NCBI RefSeq assembly: GCF_009861505.1
Contig: NZ_WTFT01000016.1
Span: forward strand, 1-64,000
DNA: 64,000 nucleotides
From: Pseudomonas izuensis
Lineage (GTDB): Bacteria; Pseudomonadota; Gammaproteobacteria; Pseudomonadales; Pseudomonadaceae
Direction: 5' to 3'
Below, piece by piece: positions 44,613 through 52,354 of the stretch; within the stretch, counting starts at the first letter, position 1, and each line of letters opens with the position of its first letter. Made by a program: the position numbers and the translations under genes. Under the pieces are notes generated by a model. That model was not told the DNA's origin, made no database searches, and was given only the letters and a program-made list of their open reading frames with translations.

Positions 44613-45371
44613 TCATTTGGATTGAATGATGCTCAACCGCTCACCCACCACCATTTCCGTGATCCAGTCCACCAGGATCGAGGTGTAAGCCTGCTGCGAA
44701 ACCGGATCGCTCAGCGCATGGTCGGCACCGTCGATAATGCGGTGCGTCATCGAATGGGTCTGCTGACACGCTGCGCGATAACTCATGATCGTCGCGTGGG
44801 GCACATAGTCATCGGTTTCGGACTGGACCAACAGCACATCCCCGGTAAATTGCGAACAGGCATGCAGCGCCCGATTGCTATCGGCACGTACCAGCGTACC
44901 GCGGTAATCGCGCAAATCGAGCTTGTCCAGGTCACGCTTGGGCGTGTGCCATTGCTCGTCGCGATACAGTGCCGGCACCCGTAGCGCCAGCCAGCGCACC
45001 GGACGCAACGACGTGAGGATCGAGGCCAGGTAACCGCCGTAGCTGGTGCCGACCACGGCAATCGCCGAGGTATCCAGCGCCGGGTGCGCGAGCAAGCGAT
45101 CGTAGGCCGCCAACAGGTCGCGCAGATTATCTTCACGGGTCACCCGGGTCAGCGGAATGCCGGTGCCGCCGGTGTGGCCCCGCAGGTCGAAAGTCAGGCA
45201 CACACAACCTAAGCCCGCGATGCCCTTGGCCCGCTCCAGATCGCGCTCCTGACTGCCGCCCCAACCGTGCACGAACAGCACGCCGGGGACTTTCGATTTG
45301 GGGCTGAGAAAGGTCCCGCTCATCTGCTCGTCGTCGATGTCGATTTGAATGCTTTCGCTTCTAGCCGTCAT
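44613..45371 (-). CDS. Alpha/beta hydrolase
   Basis: A 252-residue serine hydrolase-like protein. The oxyanion segment is VLFVHGWGGSQERD, the nucleophile elbow is VVGTSYGGY, the acid lies in VQSETDDYVPH, and the His is in DGADHALS. This is a peptidase S9/dienelactone-hydrolase-like layout. No signal peptide. The start overlaps the DUF3182 stop by 11 bases, so the two are coupled. The substrate is unknown. Confidence 0.9.
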   Translation of the reverse strand: MTARSESIQIDIDDEQMSGTFLSPKSKVPGVLFVHGWGGSQERDLERAKGIAGLGCVCLTFDLRGHTGGTGIPLTRVTREDNLRDLLAAYDRLLAHPALDTSAIAVVGTSYGGYLASILTSLRPVRWLALRVPALYRDEQWHTPKRDLDKLDLRDYRGTLVRADSNRALHACSQFTGDVLLVQSETDDYVPHATIMSYRAACQQTHSMTHRIIDGADHALSDPVSQQAYTSILVDWITEMVVGERLSIIQSK

Positions 45372-46470
45372 AGGATTTGACCGTTACGTACTTGAGTAGG
45401 AAATCACTGTTTTGCGCCGGACCGCGATACACCTCGATGGCGTCCGCCGGAAGCGGCCGATCGGTGTAGGTTTCCACCGAAGACACGCGAATCGCGCGCA
45501 TTTGCGGGTCGTTGACGAAGCTCTGCAAGGCAGCGACTTCGGCGCTGCTGGCCCCGCCCATGCGCCAGGATTGCTCGAGCACGCCGCTGCGGGGTTTGCC
45601 ATCACTGGCCACCCCTTGGGCGATGTCGTAGTTGCGCCGCGACGCATAGAAGCCGGGGTAGGCTTCATCCGCCGCGCCGTCGAACACCTGCGCCTGCCTG
45701 ATCGCCAATCGCACGTCTTCAGGCAAGTCCAACGCCAACAGATCCTGATAGCCACCCTGCACCACCAGCAGGTTGGAGCCGCCATACACCTCTTCGCCTT
45801 GAGGGTCCTTGGTCAAGAATTGCTCACCGCAATAACTCAGTACCCTGTCACCGATGAAACTCTGACCGACGCTGTGGGTGATCACCTGATCCAGGTCCTG
45901 CTCGAGCACCACACCTTCGTTGAACAGGTTCCTGGCCTCGGGCCGAGCGAGGATTTCGTCGAACTGGTCGAGGCTTTTGATCACTTCCTGACCGCGCCCG
46001 GCGCAGGCGTGAATCGGCTTGAGACGGATCGGGCCGCTGTAGAGCAAATGCTCCGCCGCTGGCCGTGCATCGTCGAGGGAAAAAACACTGAGGCCGTCGA
46101 GCACGACGTTGCGCACGCGTTCGCAAAACAGCGGCGCCCAGCCTGGTGGCGCATGCGCATGATGATTCAGCAAACCGTGGCTGATGGCTTTGGTGCAGAT
46201 GAAGGCGTGTTCGACATAGCCACCCCACAAATCCTCAGGACCTTTGACACCCAACTGTCGGGCGGCTGCGGCCCCCACTAATGTTTGGGTGGGCAGTAGA
46301 TAAATGTCTCGACCACGATGCTGCCCAGGGTCGTAACTGCCACCGAACTTGAGCCCGAGGATTTGCGCCAGCCACTTGGCTAGCGCGCGATTGGTTTCGA
46401 CTTCATGCACTGGCGCGTCGGGGTGCACCGAATGGGCGACCACCAGTTTCTTGCGGTTTGTTGGGGTCAT
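45361..46470 (-). CDS. DUF3182 protein (possible ATP-grasp-like)
   Basis: A 369-residue protein matching DUF3182. Blocks: RLKPIHACAGRGQEVIKSLDQFDEIL, VVLEQDLDQVITHSVGQ and YGGSNLLVVQGGY. The first two recall the ATP-binding and metal parts of ATP-grasp ligases, which would suit a carboxylate-amine ligase, but that is only inference. No signal peptide. It is first of a two-gene operon with an alpha/beta hydrolase. Confidence 0.82.
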   Translation of the reverse strand: MTPTNRKKLVVAHSVHPDAPVHEVETNRALAKWLAQILGLKFGGSYDPGQHRGRDIYLLPTQTLVGAAAARQLGVKGPEDLWGGYVEHAFICTKAISHGLLNHHAHAPPGWAPLFCERVRNVVLDGLSVFSLDDARPAAEHLLYSGPIRLKPIHACAGRGQEVIKSLDQFDEILARPEARNLFNEGVVLEQDLDQVITHSVGQSFIGDRVLSYCGEQFLTKDPQGEEVYGGSNLLVVQGGYQDLLALDLPEDVRLAIRQAQVFDGAADEAYPGFYASRRNYDIAQGVASDGKPRSGVLEQSWRMGGASSAEVAALQSFVNDPQMRAIRVSSVETYTDRPLPADAIEVYRGPAQNSDFLLKYVTVKSYDG

Positions 46471-46643
46471 GCGTCCCCCTTCAATCGGCAGTAGATGAAT
46501 GTAGGTGTAGGAGGTGCAGAGATCAGGCCAAGCGGGGCTGTCGGGAAACGCTTTTTAAATCATGTGGTTGCACGAACAGTAGTGGCAGGAGGCCTGTTTG
46601 ATTCTGCACGAGAGCCTTTCAAAATCCGGCATTTTGCACGATC

Positions 46644-46740
46644 CCTTGTGGGAGCAAGCCTGCTCGCGAATAGGCCCTTTCCCTCAACATCGATGTTGGA
46701 TGTCAGACTATTTTCGCGAGCAGGCTCGCTCCTACAAGGG
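46644..46740. repeat. REP pair (mixed TGGGAGC and TAGGAGC arms)
   Basis: The left arm cttgtgggagcaagcctgct and the right arm ending gctcctacaag match except for one or two positions. It occupies part of the 287-base gap between the DUF3182 gene and the AraC regulator, which has no other feature. Confidence 0.9.
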
Positions 46741-46757
46741 GAATTGCGGTGTGGTGC

Positions 46758-47750
46758 CTAGCGTGCGGCAACACCCGGCAACACCCCAAACCGCGCCCGA
46801 TAATCGCTCGGCGCCAGCCCGGTGATTTTCTTGAACGTGGAGCGAAACGCCCCCGGGTCCTGATAGCCCACGGTCCAGGCAATGTGATCGATGGTGCCAT
46901 TGGTGAATTCGAGCATTTCCCTGGCCTTGCCGACCCGCAGGTGCTGGCAGTACTCAGTAGGTTTTAGCCCGGTCGCCGCGCGGAAGCGGCGCAGGAACGT
47001 GCGTTCCTCCAGCCCTGCCCGCTCGGCCATCGCCGTCAGTGATACATCGGTGGCTCCGGTGCTTTGCAGCCAGTGCTGCACCTTGAGAATCGAAGCATCG
47101 CCATGGCTGAGGATCGGTGCGAAGTTACTGCCGTATTCACTGGCACTGTCGCTGTGCTCCACCACCAGAAAACGCGCGGTGCCTGTGGCAATGCTCGGCC
47201 CCAACAGGCGATCCACCAGGCGCAGACCCAGTTCGGACCAGGCCATCAGCCCCGCGGTGGTAATCAGGTCGCCGTCATCGACGATGGGCGTATCGGCCTT
47301 GAGTTTGATCGCCGGGTATCGCTCGGCGAAAGCTTTGGCGGAGGTCCAGTGGGTGGTGGCGCTGCGGCCGTCGAGCAAGCCACTTTCGGCCAACAGAATC
47401 GAACCCACGCAAACACCGCCGAGGGTCGCTCCATTGGCGTGTTGCTGCCTGAGCCAGCGAATCAGCGCCTGCGATGCCTGGCCTTCGGAGAACCCGGCAA
47501 TCGAGGGTGGAATCAATACCGCCACCAATGCACCGTCCGCTGCGGGATGACTGTCGTAGACCCGAGCGGGTGGCTGATCGCCTTCGACCCGCCAATGGCT
47601 GACCCGCAACAGTGGCAAGCGCGCAGCCTGATGTTCGGCGGCGATCCGGTTGGCCACCCCGAACAGGTCGGTCAACCCATGCACCGCCGCCATCTGCGCG
47701 CCGGGATAGATCAACACGCCCAGTTCGGCGATTGCCCTTTGTGCATCCAT
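46758..47750 (-). CDS. GlxA-type AraC-family regulator
   Basis: A 330-residue transcription factor. The N-terminal DJ-1/PfpI-like domain (about 1-190) has GVCVGSILLAESGLLDGRSATTHW, where the elbow Cys is kept. The C-terminal HTH_18 (about 225-325) has MAERAGLEERTFLRRFRAATG and the second helix IAWTVGYQDPGAFRSTFKK. The start is the ATG at 47750; the long frame upstream crosses the next gene. It is divergent from a cysteine hydrolase gene across 102 bases and may control it. Confidence 0.92.
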   Translation of the reverse strand: MDAQRAIAELGVLIYPGAQMAAVHGLTDLFGVANRIAAEHQAARLPLLRVSHWRVEGDQPPARVYDSHPAADGALVAVLIPPSIAGFSEGQASQALIRWLRQQHANGATLGGVCVGSILLAESGLLDGRSATTHWTSAKAFAERYPAIKLKADTPIVDDGDLITTAGLMAWSELGLRLVDRLLGPSIATGTARFLVVEHSDSASEYGSNFAPILSHGDASILKVQHWLQSTGATDVSLTAMAERAGLEERTFLRRFRAATGLKPTEYCQHLRVGKAREMLEFTNGTIDHIAWTVGYQDPGAFRSTFKKITGLAPSDYRARFGVLPGVAAR

Positions 47751-47852
47751 TGTCAGTTTTCCCCCTGCTATTGTCGGTGCGGCCAATCCCCGGACGGCCT
47801 GCTTGAGCCAATACTCCATTCCACACCCAAACCACACTTCGAGGAAACACTC

Positions 47853-48407
47853 ATGGCCAAGCAAGCACTCATCGTAGTCGATATCCAAAACGACTACTTC
47901 CCCCAAGGCAAGTGGCCGCTGGTCGGCGCCGACGCCGCCGCGGACAACGCCGTCCGTCTGCTCGCGGCATTCCGCGAGGCCGGCGATTCGGTGGTACACA
48001 TCCGCCACGAGTTCACCTCCGACGCCGCGCCTTTCTTCACCCCCGGCTCCGAAGGCGCCAAGCTGCACCCCAAAGTCCTCAACCTGGGCAATGAGCCTGT
48101 GGTGCTCAAACACTACGTCAACTCGTTCCGCGAAACCGAACTGCAATCGATCCTCGACCAGCAAGGCATCAAGGAACTGGTGGTCGTCGGCAGCATGAGC
48201 CACATGTGCATCGATGGCATCACCCGCGCCGCCAATGACCTCGGTTACAGCGTCACCGTGATCCACGACGCCTGCGCCTCCCGTGACCTGGAGTTCAACG
48301 GCCTGACCGTTCCGGCGGCCCAGGTGCATGCCGCTTTCATGTCGGCATTGGGCTTTGCCTACGCCAACGTAGTTTCCACCGACGAGTTCCTCGCGAACGC
48401 CCAGTAA
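47853..48407 (+). CDS. Cysteine hydrolase (isochorismatase family)
   Basis: A 184-residue enzyme. The catalytic Asp is in VVDIQNDYF (about residue 10), Lys near LKHYVNSF, and Cys in GSMSHMCIDG (about 117). The family includes nicotinamidases, isochorismatases and carbamoyl-amide hydrolases, and the substrate here is not clear. GAGGAA lies nine bases before the start. It is divergent from the GlxA-type regulator and ends at a clear terminator. Confidence 0.92.
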   Translation: MAKQALIVVDIQNDYFPQGKWPLVGADAAADNAVRLLAAFREAGDSVVHIRHEFTSDAAPFFTPGSEGAKLHPKVLNLGNEPVVLKHYVNSFRETELQSILDQQGIKELVVVGSMSHMCIDGITRAANDLGYSVTVIHDACASRDLEFNGLTVPAAQVHAAFMSALGFAYANVVSTDEFLANAQ

Positions 48408-48429
48408 CAGCTGATCCAGTGCAAAAATG

Positions 48430-48464
48430 AAAAAGCCCATGGCCTCGAACGCCATGGGCTTTTT
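48430..48464 (+). terminator. Terminator of the cysteine hydrolase gene
   Basis: aaaaagcccatggc pairs with gccatgggcttttt across seven bases. It ends in a T run. Confidence 0.9.
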
Positions 48465-48650
48465 GCTTCCCGTGGGTTTGGACGATCTGCATTGCACGCA
48501 ATACCGCCAGAACCCTGAAGAGTTAAGCCACGGACAACAATAACTCCACTCCCAACGTAAACCGCGGGGGTTCAAGAGATACCGCATCTACTGTTTGCCG
48601 GGTTGTTCTACGCACTTAATTTTTAGTCAAACTCACTGGAAGCCTGAACT

Positions 48651-49151
48651 ATGACCACTTTGAATATCAGCACTGACAGCTTGTCGAAAAAAGCATCCCT
48701 CGGCGTCAGCACCATGGCGCTTGGCACCTACGGCATCTATTTCGCCCTCGCCGTGATCTACTTCTGGTTCGGCGGCATGAAGTTCACCCACTATGAAGCA
48801 GAAGGCCTGGTTCCTCTGGTGAGTAACAGCCCGCTGCTGGGGTGGGTGTACCAGATATTCAACGTAGATCTGTTTTCCGCGCTACTTGGCGTCCTGGAGG
48901 TTTCTATCGGCGTGTTGATCGCAGGTCGCCTGCTGTCACCGAAGCTTTCGTTGATTGGAGGTGCTTTGTCTGCCGGGTTGTTCATCACGACGCTGAGCTT
49001 TATGGTTTCGACGCCCGGAGTGATTGAGCCTGGCCTTGGCTTCCCGGCCATCACTGTTGCACCCGGTCAGTTTCTCCTCAAGGACATTGGCTTGCTTGCC
49101 GCCTCAATCTTCGTGGCTGGTCATTCCTTGACCAAGCTGGAAACGCCTTAA
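48651..49151 (+). CDS. DUF417 membrane protein (RclC/YkgB-like)
   Basis: A 166-residue inner-membrane protein with four helices (about 25-45, 75-95, 100-120, 140-160). YFWFGGMKFTHYEAEGLVPLVSNSPLLGW is the DUF417 signature. E. coli RclC belongs here and is induced by reactive chlorine through RclR. The next gene, facing it, is an RclR-like regulator. No RclA or RclB is seen. Upstream 243 bases hold only the previous terminator and no clear site. Confidence 0.9.
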   Translation: MTTLNISTDSLSKKASLGVSTMALGTYGIYFALAVIYFWFGGMKFTHYEAEGLVPLVSNSPLLGWVYQIFNVDLFSALLGVLEVSIGVLIAGRLLSPKLSLIGGALSAGLFITTLSFMVSTPGVIEPGLGFPAITVAPGQFLLKDIGLLAASIFVAGHSLTKLETP

Positions 49152-49238
49152 GCTGACAACTTCACAATGAAGATGGCCTGAAACACTTCGATGTTTCCGG
49201 CCATTTTCCATTCTCGGTTTAAACAACGGACCACCTGA

Positions 49239-50081
49239 TCAAGAGGATTCAGTCCGCTCACCCATCAGGGACTTCATCCAGTCCGTTGGGCTGCAGCCAG
49301 TCTTGCGGCGAAATGCACGGGCCAGCGCCGAAGGACTTTCATACCCAACCTCGTCAGCAATCAACGTGATCGGTCGCCCTTCACGCAGACGCTTCTGCGC
49401 CAGGCTGATCCGCCAACTCAGCAGGTAGTCCGCCGGCGTCTGCCCGAGAACCGATCGAAAATGCACTGCATAGGCAGCGCGGGACATGTTCGACTCATTC
49501 GCCAGCTCCGCAACTGACCAAGGTCGATGAGGTGCCTTGTGCATTTGAATCAGAGAACGGGATAGCCGTGGGTCGGCCAGCCCAGCCATCATTCCGGTGC
49601 TCAGCTGATGGTGGTCGAGCAGGTGTCGAAACAGCAGGATGATCAACAGTTCGAACAAACGATCAAGCACCGCCTCCCTGCCGCAGTGACCGCCGGAAGC
49701 CTCGCTGAACAACCATTTCAACGTATCGGTCAGCAGCGGCAGTTCATCCAGGGACAGCACCAGAAGGTCGGGGAGCGAAGCAGAGATGGGGTTGCTGGCA
49801 CCTCCGTCAAACACCAGTGACGCACACAGCAATTGAGCGCCGTCGAGCTCGTCTGCGATCAGTTGATGTCGGCTGGGGCGGGGCAGAAAAATCAGACTGG
49901 GGCGGACCAACAGCACATCACTTATTCCGGGACCTTTCAGCGTTACGGTGCCCGCCTGCAACAGGTGAACATGGCCGCGCTGGTCAGCGCCATCGTATGA
50001 CGAAATTCCACAGAGCTTGCCACTGTAGAACAGGCTGGCGCGGACACCGAACTGGGACAGCAACGTAGACAGGCGGTCCAT
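49239..50081 (-). CDS. AraC-family regulator, RclR-like
   Basis: A 280-residue regulator. The N-terminal cupin-like domain has LVRPSLIFLPRPSRHQL, and the C-terminal double HTH has ELANESNMSRAAYAVHFRSVLG and IADEVGYESPSALARAFRRKTG. The start at 50081 (MDRLSTLLSQF) matches RclR-like proteins; the longer GTG frame at 50099 is less likely. Cys24 and Cys86 sit where RclR of E. coli has its redox Cys21 and Cys89, which sense hypochlorous acid. It faces the DUF417 gene. Confidence 0.88.
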   Translation of the reverse strand: MDRLSTLLSQFGVRASLFYSGKLCGISSYDGADQRGHVHLLQAGTVTLKGPGISDVLLVRPSLIFLPRPSRHQLIADELDGAQLLCASLVFDGGASNPISASLPDLLVLSLDELPLLTDTLKWLFSEASGGHCGREAVLDRLFELLIILLFRHLLDHHQLSTGMMAGLADPRLSRSLIQMHKAPHRPWSVAELANESNMSRAAYAVHFRSVLGQTPADYLLSWRISLAQKRLREGRPITLIADEVGYESPSALARAFRRKTGCSPTDWMKSLMGERTESS

Positions 50082-50186
50082 GGCATAACCCGCAGTCACA
50101 TATAGACAATTAGCAGCATATCACCCTGTGCTTTTGTCCCTATTGCTGGCATTTGCAATGGCTACCCGGATAAAAACGCTGACAAC

Positions 50187-50226
50187 AAAAAACCCGGCAT
50201 CCTCATGGGAATGCCGGGCCTTTTTT
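50187..50226 (-). terminator. Terminator of the yajR-ssb unit
   Basis: atgccggg and cccggcat pair over ten bases between flanking A and T runs. On the minus strand it follows ssb. Confidence 0.9.
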
Positions 50227-50243
50227 AGCTCGAAGCTACTTTC

Positions 50244-50756
50244 CTAGAACGGAATATCGTCATCAAAGCTGTCGAAGTCCGGAGCTGGCTGCGGAGCGGC
50301 CTGCTGTGGAGCCGGGCGCGACTGCTGCGGTGCCGACTGCTGTGGACGTGGAGCTTGCTGGCGTGGCGCGGACTGCTGGTAGTTGCCCCCGCCTTGTTGG
50401 TCGCCCTGCTGTGGACGGCCGCCCAGCAGTTGCATGGTGCCTTGCATGTCGACCACGATTTCGGTGGTGTAACGCTTGATACCGTCTTTTTCCCACTCAC
50501 GGGTCTGCAGCTTGCCTTCGATGTAGACTTGCGAGCCTTTACGCAGGTATTCGCCGGCGATTTCTGCAACTTTGCCGAACATCGACACACGGTGCCATTC
50601 AGTCTTTTCGACTTTCTGACCGGTTTGCTTGTCAGTCCATTGTTCGCTGGTCGCCAGACTCAGGTTGGTCACGGCGTTGCCGTTCGGCAGGTAGCGAACT
50701 TCAGGATCCTGGCCGCAAGTGCCGACCAATATGACTTTGTTAACCCCACGGGCCAT
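50244..50756 (-). CDS. ssb: Single-stranded DNA-binding protein
   Basis: A 170-residue SSB. The OB fold is residues 1-112 (MARGVNKVILVGTCGQDPEVRYLPNG first). The linker is rich in Gln, Pro and Gly, and the acidic tip DFDSFDDDIPF ends in the DDDIPF partner-binding motif. It lies nine bases after the MFS gene and probably shares its transcript. Confidence 0.98.
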   Translation of the reverse strand: MARGVNKVILVGTCGQDPEVRYLPNGNAVTNLSLATSEQWTDKQTGQKVEKTEWHRVSMFGKVAEIAGEYLRKGSQVYIEGKLQTREWEKDGIKRYTTEIVVDMQGTMQLLGGRPQQGDQQGGGNYQQSAPRQQAPRPQQSAPQQSRPAPQQAAPQPAPDFDSFDDDIPF

Positions 50757-50765
50757 TACGTTCTC

Positions 50766-52163
50766 CTAGGCTACGCACGCTTCCCCGGCCGGGTTGTTCA
50801 CCAGGCTTTCGAGGGTGGTGCGATCCAATAGTTCGGTGTCCAATTTGATGTAAATGGCCGCCTCATCAGCGACTATCACTGCATCTGTTACCCCTACGAC
50901 GGCCTTCAGGCGCTCGACCAGACCCGCTTCGCGGATCGCCTCGGGCGACAATGGCAAGCGCAGGCTTGTCACGTAGGGAGGTTCACGCATGGTAACAGCA
51001 AAGGCCAGCCAGAGGGCAGCCAGACCCGCGCATCCAAGGAACACAACCGACAAACCGCCATGCTGGAACAACCAGCCACCGAGGATTCCGCCCAGTGCCG
51101 ATCCGAGGAATTGGCTGGTGGAATAAACCCCCATCGCCGTGCCCTTGCCGCCGGCGGGTGAAACCTTGCTGATCAGCGACGGCAGCGAAGCTTCCAGCAG
51201 ATTGAACGCGGTGAAAAACACCACCGTCCCGATCACCAGAGCCCGCAAGCTATCACCGAACTGCCAGAAGAATAGCTCAGTGAGCATCAGCGTCACGACG
51301 GCACCGAGCAAAACTCGTTTCATTTTGCGTCGCTTCTCGCCGTAGATAATGAACGGGATCATGGCGAAGAAAGAAATCAGCAATGCCGTCAGGTACACCC
51401 ACCAATGCTGCTCCTTGGGCAATCCGGCTTTTTCCACCAGCGCCAGCGGCAAGGCAACGAAGCTCGACATCAACATCGCGTGCAACACAAAAATGCCCAG
51501 GTCCAGACGCAGCAGGTCCGGGTGTTTGAGCGTCGGTATCAAGGCCTGGCGAGCGACACCGGACTCACGGTGCTGCAACGGGTGGGTGGAGCGCGGCACC
51601 ATGAACATCACGATCACGATGCCGAACAGCGCCATGCCGCCCGTGGCGAGAAACAGTCCGGACAAGCCGAAAGCGCGAGTCAGCAAGGGTCCGACAACCA
51701 TCGCGACCGCGAACGACAGACCGATTGTCATGCCGATCATGGCCATGGCCTTGGTTCGATGCTGCTCGCGGGTCAGGTCCGATAGCAACGCCATGACCGC
51801 GGCGGAAATCGCCCCGGCGCCTTGCAGGACGCGTCCGGCGATCACACCCCAGATCGAATCGGCGTTGGCCGCGAGTACGCTGCCGAGGGCAAAGACAATC
51901 AGCCCCAGGTAAATCACCGGGCGGCGGCCGATGCGGTCGGAGATGAAACCAAAGGGAATCTGGAAAATTGCCTGGGTCAGGCCATAAGCGCCAATCGCCA
52001 GCCCGATGAGGGCGGGGGTCGCTCCAGCCAGGTCCATGCCATAGGTCGCCAGGACCGGCAACACCATGAACATGCCAAGCATACGGAAGGCGAACACCAG
52101 GGCCAGACCGCTCGCCGCGCGGGTCTCGCTGCCACTCATGCGTTCGCTGTGGGGATCGTGCAT
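50766..52163 (-). CDS. MFS transporter YajR-like with C-terminal YAM domain
   Basis: A 465-residue protein. Twelve helices (about 15-395) include the GFISDRIGRRPVIYLG motif A. The C-terminal 70 residues (from about 395, ETREPPYVT-like through GVTDAVIVADEAAIYIKLDTELLD) form a small ferredoxin-like YAM domain as in E. coli YajR. The substrate is unknown. ssb follows directly. uvrA is divergent across 191 bases with no clear LexA box. Confidence 0.9.
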   Translation of the reverse strand: MHDPHSERMSGSETRAASGLALVFAFRMLGMFMVLPVLATYGMDLAGATPALIGLAIGAYGLTQAIFQIPFGFISDRIGRRPVIYLGLIVFALGSVLAANADSIWGVIAGRVLQGAGAISAAVMALLSDLTREQHRTKAMAMIGMTIGLSFAVAMVVGPLLTRAFGLSGLFLATGGMALFGIVIVMFMVPRSTHPLQHRESGVARQALIPTLKHPDLLRLDLGIFVLHAMLMSSFVALPLALVEKAGLPKEQHWWVYLTALLISFFAMIPFIIYGEKRRKMKRVLLGAVVTLMLTELFFWQFGDSLRALVIGTVVFFTAFNLLEASLPSLISKVSPAGGKGTAMGVYSTSQFLGSALGGILGGWLFQHGGLSVVFLGCAGLAALWLAFAVTMREPPYVTSLRLPLSPEAIREAGLVERLKAVVGVTDAVIVADEAAIYIKLDTELLDRTTLESLVNNPAGEACVA

Positions 52164-52354
52164 GGAAAAACCTCATGTGAACCGGCGGCGATTCTACCAG
52201 TCCCATCGATTGGCAGGGTATATCGCGACGCTTTGCCGCGTGTAGATGACAGACCTTTCATGTAAGTCGGCCATGACATCATTCGATAGTGTGCATCCAT
52301 CCAGTATTTGGCCGTATACTCCTACGTTTTCGACGCCCGCCAAGCGAGGCCACC

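Noticed and set aside
8758..46740. Repeated short palindromes as a CRISPR array
   Set aside because: The copies are scattered singly or in inverted pairs, without regular spacing or spacers. They are REP elements.
50097..50099. GTG start for the RclR-like regulator
   Set aside because: The ATG at 50081 gives an N-terminus that aligns with the family, and the longer form has no clear ribosome site.
52290..52320. Possible LexA box upstream of uvrA
   Set aside because: The bases around cagtatttggccgtatact have no CTG-N10-CAG pattern, so the SOS box consensus is not met.
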